In this document: positions 1 through 6,972 of the stretch, piece by piece
Position numbering within the stretch: the first letter of the stretch is position 1
Layout of the letters: every line of letters starts with the position of its first letter
Source of the DNA: W589 sp964611805
GTDB taxonomy: Bacteria > Chloroflexota > Dehalococcoidia > Dehalococcoidales > Fen-1064
Direction: 5' to 3'
Assembly: GCA_964611805.1 (NCBI GenBank)
Contig: CAZTBG010000059.1
Location: 1-11,300 of the forward strand
DNA length: 11,300 nt
Notes under the pieces: generated by a model
Databases searched by the model: none
What the model was told of the DNA's origin: nothing
What the model saw: the letters and a program-made list of their open reading frames with translations, nothing else
Program-made: the position numbers and the translations under genes

Positions 1-1799
1 GACATACCCTTTGCAGAAGCCAGTTCCTCAACAGAGGCATCGCGGATGCCGCGTACCGAGCCAAACTGCCGCAATAAGGCGTGCTTACGCCTCGGGCCGA
101 TACCCGGTATGGCATCGAGCGATGAGTCGAAGGTCTGCTTTCGACGGACCTTGCGGTGATAGCCCAGGGCGAAGCGGTGCGCCTCGTCGCGGAGACGCTG
201 CAGCAACTGAAGGCCGGGGGAACTGGTGGGGAGGACTATCGGCTCTTTCCGTTGCGGAATAAAGACCTCCTCGTTCTCCTTGGCCAGGCTGGCGACGGGC
301 ACCGACCCGGCACCGACTTCCTCCATTGACGAAAGGGCGGCATTAAGCTGTCCTTTACCGCCGTCAATAAGGACGAGGTCGGGCAGGACTGCCCAGGTGT
401 CCGCTTTTAAGGTCTCGTTGCTCTTTAGGACGCTCCGCTTGAAGCGGCGCCGGAGCACTTCTTGGAGCATGGCGTAATCGTCCGCCCCCTCGACGGTCTT
501 GATGCGGAAGCGCCGGTAGAGGGAGGGCTTAGGCCTGCCCTGGTCGAAGACTACCATGCTGCCCACTGCCCCTTTTCCCTGAATGTTGGAGATATCGTAC
601 CCCTCGAGGCGGGAGGGGGTGTAAGGCAGGTGTAGCTCTTTTTCAATCTCTTCCAGTGCGGCTGTCAGGGCTGCCGGAGCAGCCAGCTGTTTGAGCTTCA
701 TCTGCTGGAGACCCTGCGCGGCGTTTTCGGCAACTATATTGACCAGCCGTTTTTTATTACCCCGGAGCGGCACGCGGATGCGCACCCGGCCTGCCCGCTT
801 ACCCTGAAGCCATTCCTCGATGGCTGCCTGGTCCTCCACCGGGTGCTGAAGCAGCAGCAACGGTGGTATATACGGGGCCGAGGAGTAGAACTGCTTCACG
901 AAACTCGACATAATATGCACAGGCTCTTCAGACCGGGTGCCCTGCAGTGTAAAGCTCTCCCGGCCTATCAGCCGACCCCCCCGGACAAAGAAGACCTGGA
1001 CACAGGCCTGGTTTCTATTCTGGGCAAAGGCGATAACGTCCTGCTCCTCGCTGGTGACATCGGCGATTCTTTGCCCTTCTATTATGTTGTTTATTGCCTG
1101 GACCTGGTCCCTTATGATAGCGGCCTTCTCGAATTCGAGAGCACTGGCGGCCTGCTGCATCCGGTTCTCCAGCTCCCGGATAACCACCTCCTGCTTGCCC
1201 TCGAGGAAAAGGATGACCTGCCTGATGACGTCGGCGTATTCCTCCTTGCTCACAGCACCGACACAGGGCCCGACGCACTGGTTCATGTGGTATTCGAGAC
1301 AGGCCCGGGAATCGGTGCCCGTGATGGGTTTGGAGCAGGAGCGGAAGGGGAAGATTCTCTTCAGTGCTTTAAGTGTCTGGCGTACCGACCTGGCACTGGC
1401 GAAAGGCCCGAAGTAGCGTCCCCCGTCCTCTTCTAGACGGCGGGTAAAATATACCCTGGGCCAGTCTTCATTAAGTGAAACCTTGAGGTAGGGGAAGGTC
1501 TTGTCATCCTTAAGACGGACGTTGTATGGAGGGTGGTGCTGCTTTATCAGGTTCAGCTCGAGGATGAGGGCTTCCTGCTCAAGGCTGGTGACATAGAAAT
1601 CAATGTCGTGGGCCTTAGCGACCATCTGCTGGAGCTTGTAGGGCAGGTTCTGTCCAGGACTGAAATACGACCGTACCCGCTGGCTGAGGTCGGTTGCCTT
1701 GCCCACGTAAAGGATATTACCTTCGATATCCTTCATCAGGTAAACACCGGGGCTGGCAGGTAGTTGCTTGAGCTGTTCGGTTATCAGGCTGCTTGTCAA
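1..1799 (-). CDS. uvrC: UvrABC excinuclease subunit C (3' end cut by window edge)
   Basis: UvrC makes the two incisions flanking a DNA lesion after UvrA/UvrB damage recognition in nucleotide excision repair. About 599 residues are visible without a stop, so only a short C-terminal tail is missing (family about 600-620). In order: GIY-YIG nuclease with PGVY at 17-20 and ILYVGKA at 29-35; four cysteines C155, C167, C175, C179, at the spacing of the E. coli [4Fe-4S] ligands; a UVR motif (about 200-235) for UvrB contact; the RNase H-like C-terminal nuclease with D402 (EGYDISNIQG), D479 (LIDGGKGQ) and H541 (RDEAHRFA) in the expected catalytic places; then helix-hairpin-helix DNA binding (IPGIGPRR), interrupted by the edge. 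The start is a TTG at 1799-1797, chosen because a strong GAGGGGG Shine-Dalgarno (1811-1805) lies 5 nt upstream and the N-terminus then has family length. The ATG at 1813 is in another frame and hits a stop at once. It lies downstream of rho on the same strand, across a hairpin-rich gap. I saw no clear promoter of its own. Confidence 0.97.
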   Translation of the reverse strand, partial: MTSSLITEQLKQLPASPGVYLMKDIEGNILYVGKATDLSQRVRSYFSPGQNLPYKLQQMVAKAHDIDFYVTSLEQEALILELNLIKQHHPPYNVRLKDDKTFPYLKVSLNEDWPRVYFTRRLEEDGGRYFGPFASARSVRQTLKALKRIFPFRSCSKPITGTDSRACLEYHMNQCVGPCVGAVSKEEYADVIRQVILFLEGKQEVVIRELENRMQQAASALEFEKAAIIRDQVQAINNIIEGQRIADVTSEEQDVIAFAQNRNQACVQVFFVRGGRLIGRESFTLQGTRSEEPVHIMSSFVKQFYSSAPYIPPLLLLQHPVEDQAAIEEWLQGKRAGRVRIRVPLRGNKKRLVNIVAENAAQGLQQMKLKQLAAPAALTAALEEIEKELHLPYTPSRLEGYDISNIQGKGAVGSMVVFDQGRPKPSLYRRFRIKTVEGADDYAMLQEVLRRRFKRSVLKSNETLKADTWAVLPDLVLIDGGKGQLNAALSSMEEVGAGSVPVASLAKENEEVFIPQRKEPIVLPTSSPGLQLLQRLRDEAHRFALGYHRKVRRKQTFDSSLDAIPGIGPRRKHALLRQFGSVRGIRDASVEELASAKGM

Positions 1800-1804
1800 A
1801 TTGG

Positions 1805-1811
1805 CCCCCTC
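1805..1811 (-). promoter_or_regulatory. Shine-Dalgarno deciding the TTG start of uvrC
   Basis: GAGGGGG on the minus strand, 5 nt before TTG at 1799. No in-frame ATG gives a better N-terminus. A further in-frame TTG about 30 nt upstream is possible but has no comparable spacing. Confidence 0.6.
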
Positions 1812-1931
1812 ATACTGCCATCCCTTCAAGCTTAACCCCTTATTTCGGTTCTTGGCAAGTCGATTTGTCTGCTGATGTGATTGGTGAAACTTTGCCTCAC
1901 TTTCTATTTGTTGGTGGTGGCCCCATCCCCT

Positions 1932-1962
1932 TTTTCCCCTTCCCCAGAGGGGAAGGGGAAAA
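1932..1962. repeat. Perfect 14-bp inverted repeat, 3-nt loop
   Basis: TTTTCCCCTTCCCC at 1932-1945, loop AGA at 1946-1948, and its exact reverse complement at 1949-1962. One arm is pure pyrimidine, the other pure purine. The T-stretch lies before and the A-stretch after the stem on the plus strand, the reverse of an intrinsic terminator for that direction. On the minus strand the order is the same, so neither transcript gets a free U tail. Confidence 0.85.
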
Positions 1963-2188
1963 TTAATATAAGAGGGCTGCGCCCTTTAAAACACCCTTTG
2001 AACGGTGCTTGGAGTGCTTATTTACCCCAGAGGCTTCGCCTCTCTCAGACTCTCGGCTTACAGTCGCTACCTAAGCTCTTGATAGAATAGCACGGCACTC
2101 TCTAAGGTGCGAACGACCCCTGCTTGAAGTCTGCCCTCTCACCGTTTTGGGGTGTTCAAGAGGGGTGAAACCGCTTTTGGAGGGGGAT

Positions 2189-2211
2189 TCCAAGGGGGTG
2201 TCCCCCTTGGA
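2189..2211. repeat. Perfect 10-bp inverted repeat, 3-nt loop
   Basis: TCCAAGGGGG (2189-2198), loop TGT (2199-2201), CCCCCTTGGA (2202-2211). It forms a very stable hairpin in either transcript, about 130 nt past the rho stop codon in the rho direction. No T-run follows. It is probably part of the same intergenic element as the other stems. Confidence 0.8.
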
Positions 2212-2342
2212 GGTATCCTCGTGATAATGGAGGCTCAGTTTTGATTGGCTATGCTTGTCCCAGATGCTCCGTGATTACGTGATTATTCGACATCCTCGGG
2301 AAAGAGAGAGTCGTGGGGGGCGAAGATGTACTAAGCCCCTGT

Positions 2343-3608
2343 TTATTCAGCGTCCTTGCTCAGGGTAGCCAGGAACTGTGCATTGTCTTTGGAACGGCGT
2401 AGGCGTTCGAGCAAACGCTCGGTGCCTTCAACGAAGTTGGTTGAGTCAGCAGAAATCATGGCTACCATGCGCCGCAGGAGCCAGACCTGCTTCAAGGTAT
2501 TCTCGTCGAGGAGCAATTCCTCGCGCCGGGTACCGCTTTGCTCGATGTCTATTGCCGGGTAGATACGGCGCTGTGCCAGCCGGCGGTCAAGGTGGACCTC
2601 CATGTTGCCGGTGCCCTTGAACTCCTCGTAGATAAGGTCGTCCATCCGGCTGCCGGTGTCGACCAGGCAGGTAGCCAGTATTGTCAGGCTGCCGCCCTCC
2701 TCGGTATTTCTGGCAGCGCCAAAGAAGTGCTTGGCGGGGTACAGGGCAGCGGGGTCAATACCACCGGAGAGGGTACGGCCGCTTGAGGGCATTGCCAGGT
2801 TGTAGGAGCGGGTAAGGCGGGTAATACCGTCAAGCAAGATAAATACGTCCTGTCCGCTCTCCACCAGTCGCTTGGCGCGCTCCTGGGCCAGTTCAGCCAC
2901 ACGGGTATGGTTCTCCACCGGCTCGTCAAAGGTGGCGCTGATTACCTCGCCCTTGACAGAACGCTTCATGTCGGTGACCTCTTCGGGGCGTTCACCGATG
3001 AGGCACACCATGATATGAATATCGTCATAGTTGGTATTGACGGCGTTAGCAATTGACTTGAGCAGTATTGTCTTGCCTGCCTTTGGCGGGGAAACAATCA
3101 GCCCGCGCTGGCCGCGGCCGATGGGTGCTATCAGGTTAAGCAGCCTCGTGGACAGGTTATCATTGGGGACCTCAAGATTGACGAGCCTGTCGGGGAAGGT
3201 GGGGACAAGTGAGTTGAAGTATGGTCGGTTCTTGGCAAGCTCCGGGTTGATGTCGTTGACTGCCTCTATCCGTAGCAGGCTGTAGTACTTCTCGCCGGCC
3301 CGGGCTGGCCGGCCCTGCCCGGCGACCATGTCACCAACGCGCAGGCCGAAGCGCCGTATCTGGGACTGCGAGACATAGATATCAGAGGAGCTGGGCAGCA
3401 GGGAGCTCTGCCGGAGAAATCCGTATCCGTCACTCATTATCTCCAGGATGCCGCCGCAGAAGATATTACCCTGCTGCTCGGCTTCCGCCTGGAGGAGTCG
3501 CATGGTGAGGTCCTGCTTGCTGAGGTCCGAATAGTCAGAAATCTCCATCTCCTTGGCAATCTCAATCAGTTCATCTTTACTCTTGGACTCTAGCTGATTA
3601 ATGTCCAT
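2343..3608 (-). CDS. rho: Transcription termination factor Rho
   Basis: Hexameric RNA-dependent ATPase/helicase that binds C-rich nascent RNA and dislodges RNA polymerase. From ATG 3608 it is 421 residues (E. coli Rho 419). In order: N-terminal helical Rho-N domain (about 1-45, MDINQLESKSKDELIEIAKE); cold-shock/OB RNA-binding domain with the RNP1-like GYGFLR at 61-66; Walker A PPKAGKT 174-180; Walker B VFILLD 255-260; Q-loop SGRTLSGGIDPAAL 276-289; R-loop around GTGNMEVHLDRR 332-343; arginine finger in SGTRREELL (R361). All key elements are intact. I chose 3608 because the protein then begins like typical Rho and has an AAGGGAG Shine-Dalgarno (3624-3618) 9 nt upstream. An in-frame ATG at 3671 would add 21 polar Glu/Thr-rich residues and overlap the transaldolase stop as ATGA; an ATG at 3692 would add 28. 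Likely cotranscribed with the transaldolase and pyrG. No insertion of the kind seen in actinobacterial Rho is present. Confidence 0.97.
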   Translation of the reverse strand: MDINQLESKSKDELIEIAKEMEISDYSDLSKQDLTMRLLQAEAEQQGNIFCGGILEIMSDGYGFLRQSSLLPSSSDIYVSQSQIRRFGLRVGDMVAGQGRPARAGEKYYSLLRIEAVNDINPELAKNRPYFNSLVPTFPDRLVNLEVPNDNLSTRLLNLIAPIGRGQRGLIVSPPKAGKTILLKSIANAVNTNYDDIHIMVCLIGERPEEVTDMKRSVKGEVISATFDEPVENHTRVAELAQERAKRLVESGQDVFILLDGITRLTRSYNLAMPSSGRTLSGGIDPAALYPAKHFFGAARNTEEGGSLTILATCLVDTGSRMDDLIYEEFKGTGNMEVHLDRRLAQRRIYPAIDIEQSGTRREELLLDENTLKQVWLLRRMVAMISADSTNFVEGTERLLERLRRSKDNAQFLATLSKDAE

Positions 3609-3617
3609 TTTAGTAGT

Positions 3618-3624
3618 CTCCCTT
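3618..3624 (-). promoter_or_regulatory. Shine-Dalgarno favouring the internal rho start
   Basis: AAGGGAG on the minus strand, 9 nt before ATG 3608. The alternative ATG at 3671 has only a weak CGGGAC upstream, but it overlaps the preceding stop codon, so coupled reinitiation there cannot be excluded. Confidence 0.5.
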
Positions 3625-3667
3625 GTTGTTGATGCTGCCTGTCCCTCCTCAGGGTTTTCTTGTGTTT

Positions 3668-4318
3668 TCATTGTCCCGAAACGCGCCGCCAATCGCTGAT
3701 GAAGCGCTCGATGCCAACGTCGGTCAGCGGGTGCTGTATCATCTGCATCAATACGCTGTATGGTACCGTAGCAATATGGGCCCCCGCCTTGGCCGCTACC
3801 ACGCAGTGCAGGGGGTGACGGATACTGGCGGCGATTACCCTGGTGTTAAACTCATAGTGGTTGTAGATATCGACGATTTCTTTCACCAGTTGCATCCCAT
3901 CATGGCCAACGTCGTCCAGTCTGCCGACAAATGGGCTGACGTAGGCAGCTCCGGCAAGGGCGGCCAGCAGTGCCTGGTTCACCGAGAAGCAGAGAGTCAT
4001 ATTGATGTCTACCTTTTCTTTGCTCAGAACAGATGTTGCCTTCAGCCCGGCGGCGGTAACCGGTATTTTGATGGTTACGTTGGGTGCCCAGGATGCCTTG
4101 ACACGGGCCTCCTCAATCATCGAATCAGCGTCTTCGGCCAGGACCTCGGCGGAGACAGACCCACTGACGATGGAGCAGATGGTCTTGATGACCGTTTCGT
4201 AATCAGAAGTGGCTTCCTTTGACACGAGGCTGGGGTTGGTGGTAACGCCGCTGATTATACCCAGACTGGCTGCTTCCCGTATCTCTTCAATATTGGCTGT
4301 GTCCAGAAAAATGCGCAT
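3668..4318 (-). CDS. tal: Small transaldolase, TalC/FSA family
   Basis: Class I Schiff-base (beta/alpha)8-barrel aldolase of the short transaldolase/fructose-6-phosphate aldolase group. It would transfer a dihydroxyacetone unit between sugar phosphates in the non-oxidative pentose phosphate pathway. From ATG 4318 it is 216 residues, the family norm. Visible motifs are MRIFLDTAN with catalytic D6, SGVTTNPSL (about 23-31), the Schiff-base lysine K84 in TIKIP, and the C-terminal HIATVPYSVL. Two residues bear on specificity: E58 (SAEVLA), where FSA has Q59, and F130 (SPFVGRLD), where FSA has Y131. Both match the transaldolase rather than the aldolase pattern, so I prefer transaldolase. An in-frame GTG at 4330 would add four residues. 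ATG 4318 is preferred because the AGGTGA at 4332-4327 sits 8 nt upstream and MRIFLDTAN is the usual beginning. It lies 91 bp after pyrG and 59 bp before the preferred rho start, in one apparent operon. Confidence 0.94.
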   Translation of the reverse strand: MRIFLDTANIEEIREAASLGIISGVTTNPSLVSKEATSDYETVIKTICSIVSGSVSAEVLAEDADSMIEEARVKASWAPNVTIKIPVTAAGLKATSVLSKEKVDINMTLCFSVNQALLAALAGAAYVSPFVGRLDDVGHDGMQLVKEIVDIYNHYEFNTRVIAASIRHPLHCVVAAKAGAHIATVPYSVLMQMIQHPLTDVGIERFISDWRRVSGQ

Positions 4319-4381
4319 TTGCGTTTTCACCTGAGCTTATTAACTTATCCTCTCCTGCACTGGTGTTACGGAAAATTCGCC

Positions 4382-4394
4382 CCCGGCAGCCGGG
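4382..4394 (-). other. Short GC hairpin between pyrG and the transaldolase
   Basis: CCCGG / CCGGG around a CAG loop (CTG on the transcribed strand), about 16 nt past the pyrG stop. On the minus strand four Ts occur only some 8 nt after the stem, so this is at best a weak or partial terminator. It may instead protect or separate the pyrG message. Confidence 0.3.
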
Positions 4395-4409
4395 ATATCT
4401 ATTTGAGCA

Positions 4410-6041
4410 TTACGGCGAAAGGGGTAGCGCTGGCTGAGCCCCCTCCCGTAGTATGCCTTTGGCGATACCGATGAAATCGCGAAACAGGGGGTGGGGCCGA
4501 TTAGGCCGGGAACCGAACTCGGGATGGAACTGGCAACTGACCATCCAGGGGTGGTCAGCCAGCTCGCAGATTTCTACCAGCCTGTTGTCTGGTGACAGCC
4601 CGCTGAAGACCATTCCCTTTTCCTCTAAAGGGGTGCGGAACCTGTTGTTGAACTCGTAGCGGTGACGATGACGTTCCTGAATCAGGTACTGTCCGTAGGC
4701 CTTGGCGGCACGACTGTGGTCGAGCAGCTGGCAGGGGTAGTTACCGAGGCGCATCGTCCCGCCCATTTTCTCCATATCCTGGTCCGCCATCAGGTCAATA
4801 ACCGGGTAAGGGGTGGTTTTATCAAACTCTGTGGAGTTTGGCCTGTCTGAGTCGAAGACATAGCGGGCAAACTCGATCACCATGACCTGCAGTCCCAGGC
4901 ACAGACCGAGGTAGGGGATGTCATTATTGCGGGCGTACTTGGCAGCTTTTATCATACCCTCTATGCCCCTGATACCGAAACCACCGGGGACAATAATTCC
5001 CTGGGCGGACCGTAACGCTGTCTGGATATTGTCCTCATCCAGTTCCTCAGAATGGACCCAGGAAAGGTTGAGGTCTCTGTTATGAAACAGGGCAGCATGG
5101 TGCAATGCCTCGCGTACAGAAAAATAGGAGTCCTCTAGCTCAACATATTTGCCCACTAGGGCAATGTTCACCGGCTCATGTGGCTCCTTGAGACGATTTA
5201 CCAGTTCCTGCCACTGACTCAATTCAGCTGCTTGCGCCTCAATTCCCAGCATATTAACCACCAGTTTCCCCAGCCCTTCTTCTTCCAGTATCAGCGGCAC
5301 CTCGTAGATGCTGTCAACTGTGGGCAGGGGGATAACCGCTTGCCGCTCGACGTCGCAGAAGAGAGATATCTTATCTCTAATTCCTTCCGGTATCGGCAGG
5401 TCACTGCGGCAGATGATGATGTCCGGCTGGATACCGATACGGCGGAGCTCGTTAACGCTATGTTGTGTCGGCTTCGTCTTCAATTCCTTGGTAGAGTTGA
5501 GATAGGGCAGCAGGGTGACGTGGACGAAAAGCACATTATCACGCCCGACGTCTTTCCTCATCTGCCGGATGGCTTCAAGGAAAGGCTGCCCCTCGATGTC
5601 GCCAACGGTACCGCCGACCTCGATAATGACCACGTCTGCCTGGGACTGCTCCGCCAGCCGCATGAACCGCTCCTTGATGGCTCCGGTGACGTGGGGCACT
5701 ACCTGAATCGTGCCACCGAGAAAATCGCCGCGCCTTTCCTTGGCGATAACGGCACTGTAAATCTGCCCCGACGTGACGTTAGAGTCGGCGGTCAGGTCAA
5801 TGTCGATGAACCGCTCGTAGTTTCCTAGGTCAAGGTCGGTCTCGGCACCATCTTGGGTGACGAACACCTCACCGTGCTGATAGGGTGACATCGTTCCCGG
5901 GTCAACATTAAGATAGGGGTCAAGCTTTTGTATAGTCACGGTAACCTGACGACTCTTAAGGAGGGTACCAATAGAAGCGACAGTGATGCCCTTACCTACT
6001 GAACTAACTACACCACCAGTTACAAAGATGTACTTTGACAT
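4410..6041 (-). CDS. pyrG: CTP synthase (glutamine-hydrolysing)
   Basis: Cytosolic enzyme converting UTP, ATP and glutamine to CTP, the last step of de novo pyrimidine nucleotide synthesis. Its 543 residues match the family (E. coli 545). The N-terminal amidoligase domain (about 1-266) begins MSKYIFVTGGVVSSVGKG with the P-loop at 14-19, followed by QKLDPYLNVDPGTMSPYQHGE and EVGGTVGDIEGQPF (141-154). A linker leads to the class I glutamine amidotransferase domain (about 290-530), with the oxyanion strand PGGFGIRG (352-359), nucleophile C381 in GLCLGLQ, and H506/E508 in HPEFGSRP. All catalytic residues are present. The ATG at 6041 is the expected start, although no strong Shine-Dalgarno precedes it (CCCAGC only). 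First gene of the minus-strand operon, under the consensus promoter at 6126-6155, with a leader of about 75 nt. The leader's predicted first bases are not the GGGC needed for B. subtilis-type CTP-sensing reiterative transcription. Confidence 0.98.
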   Translation of the reverse strand: MSKYIFVTGGVVSSVGKGITVASIGTLLKSRQVTVTIQKLDPYLNVDPGTMSPYQHGEVFVTQDGAETDLDLGNYERFIDIDLTADSNVTSGQIYSAVIAKERRGDFLGGTIQVVPHVTGAIKERFMRLAEQSQADVVIIEVGGTVGDIEGQPFLEAIRQMRKDVGRDNVLFVHVTLLPYLNSTKELKTKPTQHSVNELRRIGIQPDIIICRSDLPIPEGIRDKISLFCDVERQAVIPLPTVDSIYEVPLILEEEGLGKLVVNMLGIEAQAAELSQWQELVNRLKEPHEPVNIALVGKYVELEDSYFSVREALHHAALFHNRDLNLSWVHSEELDEDNIQTALRSAQGIIVPGGFGIRGIEGMIKAAKYARNNDIPYLGLCLGLQVMVIEFARYVFDSDRPNSTEFDKTTPYPVIDLMADQDMEKMGGTMRLGNYPCQLLDHSRAAKAYGQYLIQERHRHRYEFNNRFRTPLEEKGMVFSGLSPDNRLVEICELADHPWMVSCQFHPEFGSRPNRPHPLFRDFIGIAKGILREGAQPALPLSP

Positions 6042-6125
6042 GCTGGGAAATAAAATGTCGGGTCAAGAAGTAACCTTACGTTAGGAATAACTGCGGGGCA
6101 CGTGGAACCACAACAAGCTGTTTTG

Positions 6126-6155
6126 ATTATAAGGGGATAAATGTGAGATTGTCAA
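6126..6155 (-). promoter_or_regulatory. Consensus sigma-70 promoter for pyrG operon
   Basis: On the minus strand TTGACA (6155-6150), an 18-nt spacer and TATAAT (6131-6126) match the housekeeping consensus at all twelve bases. Transcription would start near 6119, within CAAAACAG, giving a leader of roughly 75 nt before the pyrG ATG. The leader has only weak short complementarities (for example TAAC/GTTA near 6072-6084), and no riboswitch was recognised. Confidence 0.85.
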
Positions 6156-6290
6156 GTTTTATGCGTGATAAGCTTTCATAATCGCTTTTTGCCGTACCAC
6201 CTTTACTTGTGTGCTATCACGTATAGTCTATTTGCTAAGCCGTATGTTTCGTTCGGATATGTACTAGTGCGAGCTACGGGTGTGTTTGTC

Positions 6291-6319
6291 TTGGCTGGCG
6301 GGTGGTGCTAGTATATAAG
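6291..6319 (+). promoter_or_regulatory. Putative promoter of the Nudix gene
   Basis: TTGGCT at 6291-6296, a 17-nt spacer, and TATAAG at 6314-6319 inside TATATAAGG. The predicted start point (about 6322-6326) coincides with the GTG start codon at 6322, implying a leaderless or nearly leaderless mRNA. It faces away from the pyrG promoter, about 135 bp apart. Confidence 0.5.
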
Positions 6320-6321
6320 GT

Positions 6322-6900
6322 GTGGAGCAGAAACTCAGGCAGGCCCTCTCTCAGAGGCAGAAACTTCATATTTCCGACCCTCACCGCGTGCCCTCGGCGG
6401 TGCTGATAGCCATATATCGCAAACAGGGGGAGCCCTATATCCTTTTCATCCAGAGGACTGACCGGGTGAAAGACCACAAGGGACAGATATCCTTCCCGGG
6501 TGGGGCCTACGAAGAAGAGGATGAAAGTCTGCTCCAGACGGCCCTCCGGGAGGCCGCCGAAGAAGTCGGTCTGATGGCTGAGGATGTCCAGGTGCTTGGA
6601 GAGCTCGACGATTTCCGCACAATCGGGTCTGGTTATATGATATCGCCTTTTATTGCCAGGATACCGTGCCCTTACCAGTTTAAGGTGGATGGGTGGGAGA
6701 CCGAGGAGATTATTGAGGTCCCTATCTCAGTACTCCTCGACAAGAGCAATGTTCGGCGGAGCAAGGATTTCCTTGAAGGCGAGGAGATTGACCAGTACTA
6801 CTATCACTATCAGGATAAGGTAATCTGGGGGGCTACCGCCCGCATACTCAAGCAACTCCTCGATATTTTAGCCGACATTCTTAGCGATGAGGGGCCATAG
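6322..6900 (+). CDS. Nudix hydrolase, CoA pyrophosphatase type
   Basis: Predicted to cleave coenzyme A or its thioesters to 3',5'-ADP and (acyl-)4'-phosphopantetheine, with Mg or Mn as cofactor. 192 residues, typical for bacterial NudL/NUDT7-like proteins. The Nudix box GX5EX7REUXEEXGU is complete at 61-83 (begins GAYEEED, ends REAAEEVGL). Just before it, LFIQRTDRVKDHKGQISFPGG (41-61) matches the extra motif (UPF0035) that marks the CoA-hydrolysing subgroup. The start is GTG 6322: an in-frame stop lies at 6316-6318, and the N-terminus LRQALSQRQ is already family-like, so later starts would lose conserved sequence. There is no normally spaced Shine-Dalgarno (AAGG ends one base before GTG), which fits leaderless translation. 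It appears monocistronic: 163 bp and another promoter separate it from the next gene. The CoA preference is by motif only; other dinucleotide-type substrates remain possible. Confidence 0.92.
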   Translation: MEQKLRQALSQRQKLHISDPHRVPSAVLIAIYRKQGEPYILFIQRTDRVKDHKGQISFPGGAYEEEDESLLQTALREAAEEVGLMAEDVQVLGELDDFRTIGSGYMISPFIARIPCPYQFKVDGWETEEIIEVPISVLLDKSNVRRSKDFLEGEEIDQYYYHYQDKVIWGATARILKQLLDILADILSDEGP

Positions 6901-6921
6901 GTACCGGCCCCTGGTCTATGG
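6891..6921 (+). other. Overlapping inverted repeats at the Nudix stop codon
   Basis: GGGGCC (6891-6896) can pair with GGCCCC (6906-6911), or CCATAG (6895-6900) with CTATGG (6916-6921). The two foldings are mutually exclusive and overlap the stop codon TAG. No T-run follows, so a terminator role is only a possibility. The remainder of the gap to 6972 shows nothing recognisable. Confidence 0.3.
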
Positions 6922-6972
6922 CTCTGGCTCCCAGAATGACGTTACATCTGCCGTGCCTGATGACATGACATA

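Larger units (their letters stand above)
1916..2225. repeat. Hairpin-rich intergenic element, probable dispersed non-coding repeat
   Basis: This covers most of the 543-bp gap between rho and uvrC (1800-2342), where no reading frame looks protein-like. It contains a series of near-perfect palindromes with 3-nt loops: 1932-1962 (14 bp), 1971-1987 (7 bp including one G-T), 2029-2043 (6 bp, AGAGGC/GCCTCT around TTC) and 2189-2211 (10 bp). A longer compound hairpin lies at 2134-2164 (CCCTCT/AGAGGG enclosing CACC/GGTG). Runs of G or C dominate one strand of each arm. Such dense, unrelated-looking hairpins between ordinary genes resemble palindromic intergenic repeats or MITE-like elements in Chloroflexota and other environmental genomes. 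That family assignment is inference. No terminal inverted repeats or target-site duplication were identified. None of the stems carries a downstream T-run, so they are not classic intrinsic terminators, although they could block 3' exonucleases on rho mRNA. The rest of the gap (1812-1915 and 2226-2342) shows nothing definite beyond a short tandem GTGATTAC/GTGATTAT at 2271-2286. Confidence 0.6.

Noticed and set aside
843..1436. 197-codon plus-strand frame
   Set aside because: It lies exactly antisense and in codon register to uvrC, whose protein is fully conserved here; long antisense frames are common in that register.
1881..2090. 69-codon plus-strand reading frame in the rho-uvrC gap
   Set aside because: It is a translation through the palindromic element (proline/serine/glycine-rich from C and G runs), has no ribosome site and no protein-like pattern.
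2271..2286. Tandem GTGATTAC/GTGATTAT
   Set aside because: Two 8-bp units only, with no further copies and no link to a gene start.
2317..2339. GGGGC/GCCCC pair just after the rho stop as a terminator
   Set aside because: Only 5 bp with a 13-nt loop and no T-run on the rho strand.
5178..5828. 216-codon plus-strand frame
   Set aside because: Antisense to pyrG, whose product is clearly CTP synthase through this stretch.
6164..6221. CGTGATA ... TATCACG inverted repeat, 44 bp apart, in the divergent promoter region
   Set aside because: Seven bases per arm at this distance is near chance for a region of this size, and the spacing does not suit a single dimeric operator. Kept only as a weak note.
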